DNA of 11,336 bases from Actinomycetota bacterium (GTDB lineage: Bacteria > Actinomycetota > UBA4738 > G016210805): NCBI GenBank assembly GCA_016210805.1, contig JACQTL010000356.1, positions 1 through 11,336 on the forward strand, given 5' to 3'. Position 1 is the first letter of the stretch, and every line of letters begins with the position of its first letter. The position numbers and the translations under genes are program-made. Positions 1 to 5,831 of this stretch are shown here, one piece after another. A model generated the notes under the pieces. That model was given only the letters and a program-made list of their open reading frames with translations. It made no database searches and was not told the origin of the DNA.

Positions 1-538
1 CGGCGGCCGCGTGCTCGACGTCCAGGGTCGCATGGGTCTCGAAGAAGGCCAGGGTCGGGCCGTCCTCGATCCCGTAGTGGGCCCGCAGGCCGTCGATCTT
101 CGCCCGGGCCACCTCGGGGACCTGCCGCTCGTACGCGTAGATCGCCGCGACGCCCGCGGCCACGGGGGCCTCGGCGCTCACCGAGCGGTACCCCTCCACC
201 AGGGCCCCGGCCGCCTCGTTCCACGCCGCTCCCAGGACGTCGTCGCGGGGCACCCCGATCCCCTCGGCGAACCGGAGCCACAGCTCGGCGTGGTTCGCCG
301 GGCCGTGCTCCTCGTCCCACAGGTTCTCCAGGATGGCCTGCCGGTGGTCGGCCCGCTCGGTCCGGCTGTGGACCGCCGACAGGAACCGCGGGAAGCTCGA
401 CTCGAAGGCGTAGTACTGCCTCGCGTACTCGCGGAGGGCCTCGCGAGGGAGCGTCCCCGCGGCCCACTTCGTGTAGAAGGGATGGCCCAGCAGGTGCCGG
501 GCGTCGATCATCTCGTCGATCCGTGCGACCAGGTCCAT
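1..538 (-). CDS. CADD-like haem-oxygenase-fold diiron protein, candidate pABA synthase (3' end outside window)
   Basis: The first 179 residues are visible; the C-terminus lies beyond base 1. ATG at 538 is preceded by GGGAGG (545-550) with 6 bases of spacing. The protein belongs to the TenA/PqqC/CADD fold. Against chlamydial CADD, recalled from memory, it aligns without gaps at a constant offset of five residues. Motifs in order are HPFYTKW (19-25), FPRFLSAVHSR (49-59), LWDEEHGPANH (73-83), YAYERQVPEVARAKI (134-148) and ETHATLDVEH (167-176). The six expected diiron ligands are present as E76, H83, E137, H169, D173 and H176. Tyr22 and Lys147 match CADD Tyr27 and Lys152, the residues reported as the sacrificed tyrosine and essential lysine in pABA formation for folate. 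Known family role: CADD and a Nitrosomonas homologue replace the PabABC route. That this protein does so is inference. Other haem-oxygenase-like diiron oxygenases are the alternative. Confidence 0.85.
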   Translation of the reverse strand, partial: MDLVARIDEMIDARHLLGHPFYTKWAAGTLPREALREYARQYYAFESSFPRFLSAVHSRTERADHRQAILENLWDEEHGPANHAELWLRFAEGIGVPRDDVLGAAWNEAAGALVEGYRSVSAEAPVAAGVAAIYAYERQVPEVARAKIDGLRAHYGIEDGPTLAFFETHATLDVEHAAA

Positions 539-623
539 GTGCCGCCTCCCATCTGAGTGGACGAGGGGAAGCGTGCCCCGGGCGGGCCCAGGCTGCAACC
601 CCCGCGAACCGGACAGGCCCGGG

Positions 624-640
624 CCCGCGGACGGCGCGGG
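624..640 (-). terminator. GC hairpin just after the small membrane protein gene (weak terminator candidate)
   Basis: CCCGCG and CGCGGG form a 6-bp stem with a 5-base loop (GACGG). The hairpin starts one base past the TGA of the 61-aa gene. No T-run follows it on the minus strand, so intrinsic termination is doubtful; it could equally protect an mRNA 3' end or be chance in GC-rich DNA. Confidence 0.2.
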
Positions 641-641
641 G

Positions 642-827
642 TCAGGCCGCGATCCGCTCGGCCGGCGCCTCGGCCTCGGAACGGTCTTGGGTGGCCCTCC
701 CGCGCTTCGACCTCACGGCGACGAAGGCGATCAGCGCGAGTGCCCCATAGACGATCAGCGGGGGCCCGAACATGACCAGCAGGCCGTACAGCCCTCCGAC
801 CCAGATGCTCTCAGCCAGCATGCCCAT
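642..827 (-). CDS. small single-pass membrane protein, function unknown
   Basis: This 61-aa protein matches no family I recognise. Residues 9-38 are strongly hydrophobic with a Pro-Pro at 22-23. A basic stretch follows (RSKRGR, 39-44), then a polar Glu/Ala-rich tail. By the positive-inside rule the tail should be cytoplasmic and the N-terminus outside. The start is ambiguous. ATG 827 lies only 2 bases after GGGAGG, whereas the in-frame ATG at 821 (Met3) has the ideal 8-base spacing and may be the true start, giving 59 aa. The gene lies 97 bp after the ABC operon and about 100 bp before the CADD-like gene, all on the same strand. It could be a transporter accessory subunit or an independent gene. 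The strong ribosome site and clear hydrophobic/basic layout argue that it is real. Frames on the opposite strand here look like shadows. Confidence 0.65.
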   Translation of the reverse strand: MGMLAESIWVGGLYGLLVMFGPPLIVYGALALIAFVAVRSKRGRATQDRSEAEAPAERIAA

Positions 828-851
828 CCCCTCCCTGGGGGATCGTAGGGC

Positions 852-880
852 ATGTCTTCCCCGGCGAGCGAGCCGGTCAA
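852..880 (-). promoter_or_regulatory. possible promoter for the small membrane protein gene
   Basis: On the minus strand TTGACC (880-875) is a good -35 match, followed after 17 bases by AGACAT (857-852), a poor -10. A better -10 shape, TACGAT, lies at 847-842 but is too far from that -35 and would leave a leader of only about 8 bases. Either arrangement would let the small gene, and perhaps the CADD-like gene, be transcribed apart from the transporter. Confidence 0.3.
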
Positions 881-908
881 CCCTCGCCCTTGGCCTCGTT
901 GGGGGGGC

Positions 909-929
909 ACTAGTCCGTAACAGACTAGT
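909..929. repeat. inverted repeat ACTAGTC-N7-GACTAGT overlapping a stop codon
   Basis: Two perfect 7-bp arms (909-915 and 923-929) flank a 7-base centre, CGTAACA. The right arm contains the TAG stop (927-925, minus) of ATPase B. The arms are only 43% GC, clearly lower than their surroundings, so they stand out from chance GC palindromes. The site could be a repressor operator for the small gene downstream or an mRNA 3' hairpin. On the minus strand it is followed by C residues rather than T, so it is not a classical terminator. Confidence 0.5.
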
Positions 930-1686
930 CGGTGGTCAGGTGGCCGGCCACCTCCGCAGGGGTGCCGTCCTGGACGACCACCCCGTCCCGGAACAGCACG
1001 ACCCGGTTGGCGTACCGGACCGCCTCCGGGTTGTGGGTGGCGGCCAGCACCGCTCCCCCCCGCCGCACGACCTCCCACAGGGCCTCGAGGATGATGTCGG
1101 CGTTCTCGGTGTCGACCTCGGCGATGGGCTCGTCGGCCAGGACGACCTCGGGGTCGGTGATCAGGGCCCTGGCCACGGCCACCCGCTGCTGCTGGCCGGC
1201 GGAGAGCTCGAAGGTCCGGTTGTGCAGGCGATCGGCCAGGCCGAGCTGGGTAAGCCACGTCTCGGCCCTCCCCCGAGCCTCCTCGAGGTCGCCGCCCGAG
1301 ACCCGGAGGGGGAGCTCGACGTTCTCGATCGCGGAGAGGGTCGGCATCAGCCCGAAGCTCTGGAAGACGATGCCCACGCCGCCCCGGCGGATGCGGAGCC
1401 GCTCCTCCCCTCTGAGGGCCTCGAACGGCCGGCCCTTCCACCGGACCTCTCCCTCGTCCGGCCGGTCCAGCCCGGCCAGGACCCCCAGGAACGTCGTCTT
1501 CCCGGAGCCGGACGGACCCATGAGCGCCACGAAGTCCCGGGGGTGCAGGGCGAGCGAGGCGCCCCTCACCGCGACGACGCCGCTCCGCCCGCCGTACGTC
1601 CGGACGACGTCGGTGGCGGCCAGGAGGGCCCCATCGACGGCCCCTCCCCGTCCGTCCGGCCGTCGCTCGGGCGCGGAGCCGCCCAT
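925..1686 (-). CDS. ABC transporter ATPase B (LolD/MacB-type, FtsX-permease partner)
   Basis: This 253-aa ATP-binding subunit energises the FtsX-type permease encoded two genes upstream. Visible motifs are Walker A GPSGSGKTT (57-65), Q-loop Gln109, signature LSAGQQQR (161-168), Walker B VVLADE (181-186) with catalytic Glu186, and switch His218. The signature has SAG instead of the usual SGG, a tolerated variant; nothing suggests a dead ATPase. ATG at 1686 shares its A with the TGA of ATPase A (TGATG), so translation is probably coupled, and GGAGG sits 8 bases upstream inside that gene. Residues 1-20 form a Gly/Arg/Pro-rich lead before the first strand. The protein is soluble and peripheral to the inner face of the membrane. 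The substrate cannot be told from the ATPase. Confidence 0.93.
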   Translation of the reverse strand: MGGSAPERRPDGRGGAVDGALLAATDVVRTYGGRSGVVAVRGASLALHPRDFVALMGPSGSGKTTFLGVLAGLDRPDEGEVRWKGRPFEALRGEERLRIRRGGVGIVFQSFGLMPTLSAIENVELPLRVSGGDLEEARGRAETWLTQLGLADRLHNRTFELSAGQQQRVAVARALITDPEVVLADEPIAEVDTENADIILEALWEVVRRGGAVLAATHNPEAVRYANRVVLFRDGVVVQDGTPAEVAGHLTTD

Positions 1687-2654
1687 CAGTCCGGCCTCCG
1701 GAACTCGGAGTAGGGGTCTGGCCCAGAGGGTGCGTCGGGGGGCTCGGGCGCGTCGGGCGCGTCGGGGGGCTCTGGGGAGGGCTCCGCGGAGCGGGCCACG
1801 GAGGGGAGCCGGCGGGCCGGCTCGGAGCGCCGGCGGATCCTGACCTCGCCGTCGCTCACCTCGACCTCGAGCTCCGAGCCGGCCAGCGCGTCGACGGCCG
1901 GTCCGGGGAGCTCGACGGAGCCCTCCGCGGACAGGGGTTCCAGGGAGTGGGTGTCGGGGGCGATCCTCCCGTCCCGGATCCGGATCGTCCGGTCGGCCCG
2001 CCGGGCCGCCAGGAGGTCGTGGGTCACCATGGCCACCGTGACCCCGAACTCCCGGTTCACGTCGCGGAACGCCGACAGGACCCGCTCGGCCGACTCGCTG
2101 TCCAGCTCGGCGGTGGGCTCGTCGGCGAGGAGGATGGCCGGCAGGTTGGCCAGGGCCACGGCCACGGCGGCCCGCTGCTGCTCGCCGCCGGAGAGCTGGC
2201 CGGGCGTGTGCCCGGCCCGGTCGGCCAGGCCGACGACCTCCAGGAGCTCGCCCACCCGGCGGCGCCGGAGCGACCCTCCCCGGCCCGTCGCGATCAGCGG
2301 CAGGCCCACGTTCTCCCTGAGGGACAGGTAGGGGACCAGGTTCCGGGCGGTGCCCTGCCACACGAAGCCGATCCGGTCCCGACGGTGGGCGGTGAGCTCG
2401 GCCTCGTCCAGGCGGCCGAGGTCCCGGCCCTCCACCTCGACCTCGCCGGCCGAGGCCCGGTCCAGCCCACCCACGAGGTTGAGGACCGTGGACTTCCCGG
2501 AGCCGCTCGGGCCGACCAGGGACAGGAACTCGCCCTCCGCGATCTCGAAGTCCACCCCGGCCAGGGCCACGACCCCCGTGTCGACGATCCGGTAGACCTT
2601 GAAGACGTGGTGGAACCGGACCACCGCCGAGCCCTCGGCGAGCGGGGCCCTCAC
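1686..2654 (-). CDS. ABC transporter ATPase A with C-terminal hairpin-like domain and Pro/Asp tail
   Basis: This 322-aa protein has a complete nucleotide-binding domain (about 11-232): Walker A GPSGSGKST (48-56), Q-loop Gln100, signature LSGGEQQR (154-161), Walker B ILLADE (174-179) and switch His212. Most LolD-like ATPases end near residue 230; this one continues for about 90 residues. Residues 241-276 read as short strands around a VELP turn and EVEVSDGEVRIRR, resembling an AbrB/SpoVT swapped-hairpin unit (inference from pattern only). Residues 291-313 are low-complexity Pro/Asp/Glu/Ala. The chosen start is GTG at 2654, overlapping the permease TGA as GTGA, with a GGGGGGAGG ribosome site about 5 bases upstream. 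Its stop overlaps the start of ATPase B. It probably pairs with ATPase B beneath the single permease. Confidence 0.9.
   Translation of the reverse strand: MRAPLAEGSAVVRFHHVFKVYRIVDTGVVALAGVDFEIAEGEFLSLVGPSGSGKSTVLNLVGGLDRASAGEVEVEGRDLGRLDEAELTAHRRDRIGFVWQGTARNLVPYLSLRENVGLPLIATGRGGSLRRRRVGELLEVVGLADRAGHTPGQLSGGEQQRAAVAVALANLPAILLADEPTAELDSESAERVLSAFRDVNREFGVTVAMVTHDLLAARRADRTIRIRDGRIAPDTHSLEPLSAEGSVELPGPAVDALAGSELEVEVSDGEVRIRRRSEPARRLPSVARSAEPSPEPPDAPDAPEPPDAPSGPDPYSEFRRPD
1716..1784 (-). repeat. low-complexity Pro/Asp/Glu repeat coding tract
   Basis: This tract codes for residues 291-313 of ATPase A, built from repeats of PEPPDAP and DAP. On the plus strand the DNA shows repeated GCGTCGGG units. 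Such tracts change length easily by slippage. The encoded segment is expected to be disordered and acidic. Confidence 0.6.
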
Positions 2655-5600
2655 TCGGCCTCCCCCCGCAGGACCGTGGTCACCGAGGAGCGCAGGAGGG
2701 CCCGGAGGGCCAGGACCAGGCCGAGCCCGGTGGCGGCCACGATCGCCGAGCCGAACAGGCCCAGCGCGCTCCAGTCCACCACGAGGAGGGGAGCCGGGAA
2801 GGACTGCCCGAGGCTCTTGCCCACGTAGGGCATCATGAGCCGGAGGATCCCCAGGCCGAGCGAGAAGCCGGCGGCCACGGCGAACCCGACGAGCACCGAC
2901 TGCTCCACGAGCAGCACGGCGGTCACCTGGCGGCGGTCCACCCCCATGGCCCGGAGGGAGGCGAACTCGAACTCGCGCCGCCTCTGCGAGAAGTACAGGC
3001 CCACGGCGACCCCCACCACGACCAGGCCCATCCCCCCGGTGGCCGCCGCGAAGTGCATCCCCACGGCCAGGCTCTGGGGGAGCTGGGCGAGGAGGGCGAC
3101 GATCCGGGCCGCGTTGTCGGAGTGGCCGGGGAGGAACCCCGCCGCCGTTAGCTCCTCCGAGGGGTCCTCTCCCTGCGCCCACACCTCGCTGAAGGTCAGG
3201 GTCGCGTCCGGGAACCGCCGGGCCCGCTCCAGGAGCCCCGGGGCCGGGAACACGACGAACTCCCCGAGGAGGGTGGGGAAGCCGGTCAGGGTGGCCACCC
3301 GGCGGAACTCCAGGACCTGTCCTCCCACCGAGAAGGAGAACTCGTCCTCGAGGCCGGCGGCCAGGCCCCTGGACAGGGCCACGGGGAGGGGCGGCTCGGG
3401 CGGGCGGATCCCCCCCACCACCCGGCTGGTCCCCGGATCGATCGTGAGCTGGACCCCCTCGGGGAGGGCCACGACGTCGCCCTGGCTGCCCCGCCACCTG
3501 ACCATCCGCCACGAGGACAGGTCGATGGCCTCGGCCTCGCCGCCCACGACCTCCACGCGCTCCACGACCAGGCGGACGATGGGCGGCGCGTCCACGTCCG
3601 CGGTCTCGGCGAACAGGACGTCGAGGAGCCGGCCCCCTCCCTCCAGGACGGCCCGGTACGTCCGCGAGCCGGCCTCGATGGGGCCGAGGTCGAGCGTGGT
3701 CACCGCGCCCTCGGGGTCGCGGACCACGGCCTGCACCCGCATCCCGGCGGTGTCCTCCGGGGCGTCGAGGGTCACCTCGAGGCTCCGGGCGTCGTCGGTG
3801 AGCGGGACGCCGGCCGGCTCGGTGGCCAGGCGGTCGAGGAGGGTCTCGATCGGGACGTCGGCGTAGTCCTCCCGCCACCACCCGCCGTCCAGGTAGGTCT
3901 TTGGGTCGATGGCCAGGCCGAAGGGGGAGGGGCCCCCGGCGATGGGGATCGAGGGCTCCGTCCGGACGATCGGGGTCGTCCCGGCGGGGAACGCGTCCAT
4001 CGCGGCCAGGGGCTGGGCGATCGAGGCGATCTCCACGTTCCAGTCCGACCCCACCACCTGGCGGGCGGAGTCCTCGTGGTTCTGGACCACGATGCCCCGG
4101 TACGACGTCGACACGACCAGGAGCCCGGCGGCCAGGACCAGGAGCAGGGAGGTGGCGAAGCTGGTTCCCGGGGACCGGCCCAGGCGCCGGCCGGCCAGGT
4201 ACGCGGCCAGCGAGCCGGTCCTCCCCAGGAACCCGTCCATCCAGCGGAACAGGGCCAGGAGGAGCCGGAGCACCGCGAACGACGCGGCGAAGATGAGGAG
4301 GGTGGGGGCCAGGAGGATCAGCGGGTCGATCGACCCGCTCCGCTCGGCGGGGAGGAACCCGCGGCTCCGGACCTCCCAGAAGGCGGCCAGCCCCAAGAGG
4401 CCCACGAACACCTCCCACGGGTACCGGGCCAGCAGGGGACGCGCCTCCCGCGAGATGGCCCGGCGCTCCTCGACCACGGTCCGGGAGACGAACGGGATGG
4501 AGGTCAGGACGAGGATCACGCCACCGAGCACCGCCCCGATCACCCCGGCGACGATCGCCGCCCCCGACAGGGTGATGGGGAAGATCACGCCGGCTGGAGA
4601 GGGACCGTTCGCCCCGATGGCCAGCCGGGCCAGGCCCATGCCCACCAGGAGGCCGATCGGATAGGCCACCAGGGCCGTGAAGACGGTCTGGACGGTCTGG
4701 GCCCCGAGCAGCTTGGCCCTGGTGAACCCCCGGGACTTGAGCACGGCCAGCTCGAAGGACTGCCTGGACAGGGCCAGCGAGGCCACGCCGGCCAGCACCG
4801 CCAGGGCCACGGCCCCGATCTGGAAGACGACCAGGTAGATGGGGATGCGGAGGTTGGCGATCCGCTTGCGGACCAGGTCGAGCAGGGTGTCGATCCCGGT
4901 CGTCGCGGTGATCGACCCCAGCCCCCCGGCAGCCCTCATCTCCTCGAGGGCCCGGTCCACCCTGCCCGGGAACCTGGCGGCCTCCAGGAACGGGGTCCCC
5001 AGGAGGTCGATGTAGGCGTCCCAGACGTACTCGGGGGTGAGGCCGAGCCCGCCGGCCACCGCCAGGAACCCCTCCTGGGAGACGATCAGGGGCTGGGGCT
5101 GGGTGGAGTCGGGGTCCGGGAACGGGCTGAGGGGGCCGTACCAGTACGGTCCCGTGGCATCGAACGGGGTGACGATCGCCGTCACGGTGAGCTCGACGGA
5201 CCCGCCGGACGAGCTCAGGACGATCGTGTCCCCCGGGCCGGCCCGGAGCTGCCGGGCGATGCTCCGGGGGAGGGCCACCTCGTCCTGCGATCCGGGGAAC
5301 TCCCCCCGGACGGGCACGTTCGGCTCCGCGCCGGTTCGGAAGAGCACGGGGACCGACAGCGCCTCCCCGTCCGGCTCCTCGCCCCGGGGGGCGGGGAGCG
5401 CGACCCGGACCGTGGCCCGTCCCTGGCGGAGGAGCTGCTCGAGGGGGATCGTCCGGAGGGCCTCCCGGATCGACCGGTCGGCCGCGTCGAAGTCGAACCC
5501 CGACCGGCCGTCCACCCGGAACCGGGCGTTCTTGACGGTGACCCCGGCGGAGAGGGCGTCCGAGGACAGGATGGCCTCCCGCGCGGCGTCCGCGTAGATC

Positions 5601-5707
5601 GGCCCGGCCACCAGGACCCCGATCGTGAAGCCGAGCGTGACGATCAGGGCCACGGCGAGCAGGCGCTGCGCGACCAGGCGCTTCAGGACGAATCCGAGTG
5701 TCGCCAT
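2651..5707 (-). CDS. FtsX-like (ABC3) permease with two permease halves and two extracytoplasmic domains
   Basis: This 1018-aa integral membrane subunit is about twice the usual 400-aa LolC/E or 650-aa MacB. Layout: TM1 (about 15-36), extracytoplasmic domain 1 (38-285), first FtsX unit with TM segments near 288-313, 338-362 and 380-405, two further TM segments near 431-446 and 460-487, a TM near 515-536, extracytoplasmic domain 2 (about 540-880), and second FtsX unit with TM segments near 888-908, 928-955 and 980-1003. Both FtsX units keep the cytoplasmic pattern after the first helix (SFELAVLKSRGF 317-328; EFEFASLRAMGV 912-923). Such transporters usually move or extract lipids, lipoproteins or peptides, or exert force on partners, rather than import small solutes. 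ATG at 5707 is chosen because TM1 follows at once; it lacks a clear ribosome site. It is the first gene of a coupled three-gene operon, with a GTGA overlap into ATPase A. Confidence 0.9.
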   Translation of the reverse strand: MATLGFVLKRLVAQRLLAVALIVTLGFTIGVLVAGPIYADAAREAILSSDALSAGVTVKNARFRVDGRSGFDFDAADRSIREALRTIPLEQLLRQGRATVRVALPAPRGEEPDGEALSVPVLFRTGAEPNVPVRGEFPGSQDEVALPRSIARQLRAGPGDTIVLSSSGGSVELTVTAIVTPFDATGPYWYGPLSPFPDPDSTQPQPLIVSQEGFLAVAGGLGLTPEYVWDAYIDLLGTPFLEAARFPGRVDRALEEMRAAGGLGSITATTGIDTLLDLVRKRIANLRIPIYLVVFQIGAVALAVLAGVASLALSRQSFELAVLKSRGFTRAKLLGAQTVQTVFTALVAYPIGLLVGMGLARLAIGANGPSPAGVIFPITLSGAAIVAGVIGAVLGGVILVLTSIPFVSRTVVEERRAISREARPLLARYPWEVFVGLLGLAAFWEVRSRGFLPAERSGSIDPLILLAPTLLIFAASFAVLRLLLALFRWMDGFLGRTGSLAAYLAGRRLGRSPGTSFATSLLLVLAAGLLVVSTSYRGIVVQNHEDSARQVVGSDWNVEIASIAQPLAAMDAFPAGTTPIVRTEPSIPIAGGPSPFGLAIDPKTYLDGGWWREDYADVPIETLLDRLATEPAGVPLTDDARSLEVTLDAPEDTAGMRVQAVVRDPEGAVTTLDLGPIEAGSRTYRAVLEGGGRLLDVLFAETADVDAPPIVRLVVERVEVVGGEAEAIDLSSWRMVRWRGSQGDVVALPEGVQLTIDPGTSRVVGGIRPPEPPLPVALSRGLAAGLEDEFSFSVGGQVLEFRRVATLTGFPTLLGEFVVFPAPGLLERARRFPDATLTFSEVWAQGEDPSEELTAAGFLPGHSDNAARIVALLAQLPQSLAVGMHFAAATGGMGLVVVGVAVGLYFSQRRREFEFASLRAMGVDRRQVTAVLLVEQSVLVGFAVAAGFSLGLGILRLMMPYVGKSLGQSFPAPLLVVDWSALGLFGSAIVAATGLGLVLALRALLRSSVTTVLRGEAE

Positions 5708-5727
5708 CCGGAAGTGGTGTACGCGAA

Positions 5728-5747
5728 CCCGGCCCCGGCGGGCCGGG
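5728..5747. repeat. perfect 8-bp inverted repeat, permease leader side
   Basis: CCCGGCCC (5728-5735) and GGGCCGGG (5740-5747) flank a 4-base CGGC loop. If the permease transcript starts at the TATCAT -10 (see 5754-5759), this hairpin would sit at its extreme 5' end. Viewed from the plus strand it lies just upstream of the aminotransferase -10, so it could instead be an operator. Confidence 0.5.
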
Positions 5748-5753
5748 AGCCCC

Positions 5754-5759
5754 ATGATA
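5754..5759 (-). promoter_or_regulatory. candidate -10 element (TATCAT) for the ABC operon
   Basis: On the minus strand TATCAT matches the TATAAT consensus in five of six bases and is rare in this GC-rich surrounding. It predicts a start near 5747 and a leader of about 40 bases before the permease ATG. No recognisable -35 is seen. It overlaps the oppositely oriented -10 at 5755-5763. Confidence 0.45.
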
Positions 5760-5763
5760 CGCT
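5755..5763 (+). promoter_or_regulatory. candidate extended -10 (TGATACGCT) for the aminotransferase-serA operon
   Basis: TGATACGCT fits the extended -10 pattern TGnTAnnnT, which can work without a strong -35; none is visible. It predicts a start near 5770 and a leader of about 60 bases. It shares bases with the minus-strand TATCAT, so one polymerase should exclude the other. Confidence 0.5.
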
Positions 5764-5773
5764 GCGGTTCGGG

Positions 5774-5795
5774 TCGCCGGCCGCCCCGCCGGCGA
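5774..5795. repeat. perfect 8-bp inverted repeat, aminotransferase leader side
   Basis: TCGCCGGC (5774-5781) and GCCGGCGA (5788-5795) flank a 6-base CGCCCC loop. In the predicted aminotransferase leader it would form a 5' hairpin ending 20 bases before the GAGGAG ribosome site at 5816-5821. It mirrors the inverted repeat on the permease side of the overlapping promoters. Confidence 0.5.
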
Positions 5796-5831
5796 GCCCG
5801 CCCCCCAGGACGAGCGAGGAGAACGACCACC

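Noticed and set aside
616..625. Perfect palindrome GGCCCGGGCC
   Set aside because: It is a pure G/C decamer with no spacer and would be expected by chance at this composition.
523..848. Three overlapping plus-strand frames over the small membrane protein gene
   Set aside because: They have no ribosome sites, and their Arg/Pro/Gly-rich content is typical of antisense shadows. The minus-strand frame has a strong ribosome site and a real hydrophobic segment.
1687..2361. N-terminal extension of ATPase B upstream of 1686
   Set aside because: The frame upstream is composition-biased and overlaps the ATPase A coding sequence. The TGATG junction with GGAGG 8 bases upstream marks the true start.
2651..5707. 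Calling the permease MacB or LolC/LolE
   Set aside because: MacB carries its ATPase domain on the same chain and has one permease half, and LolC/E are about 400 aa. This protein has two halves and no ATPase, so a family-level name is safer.
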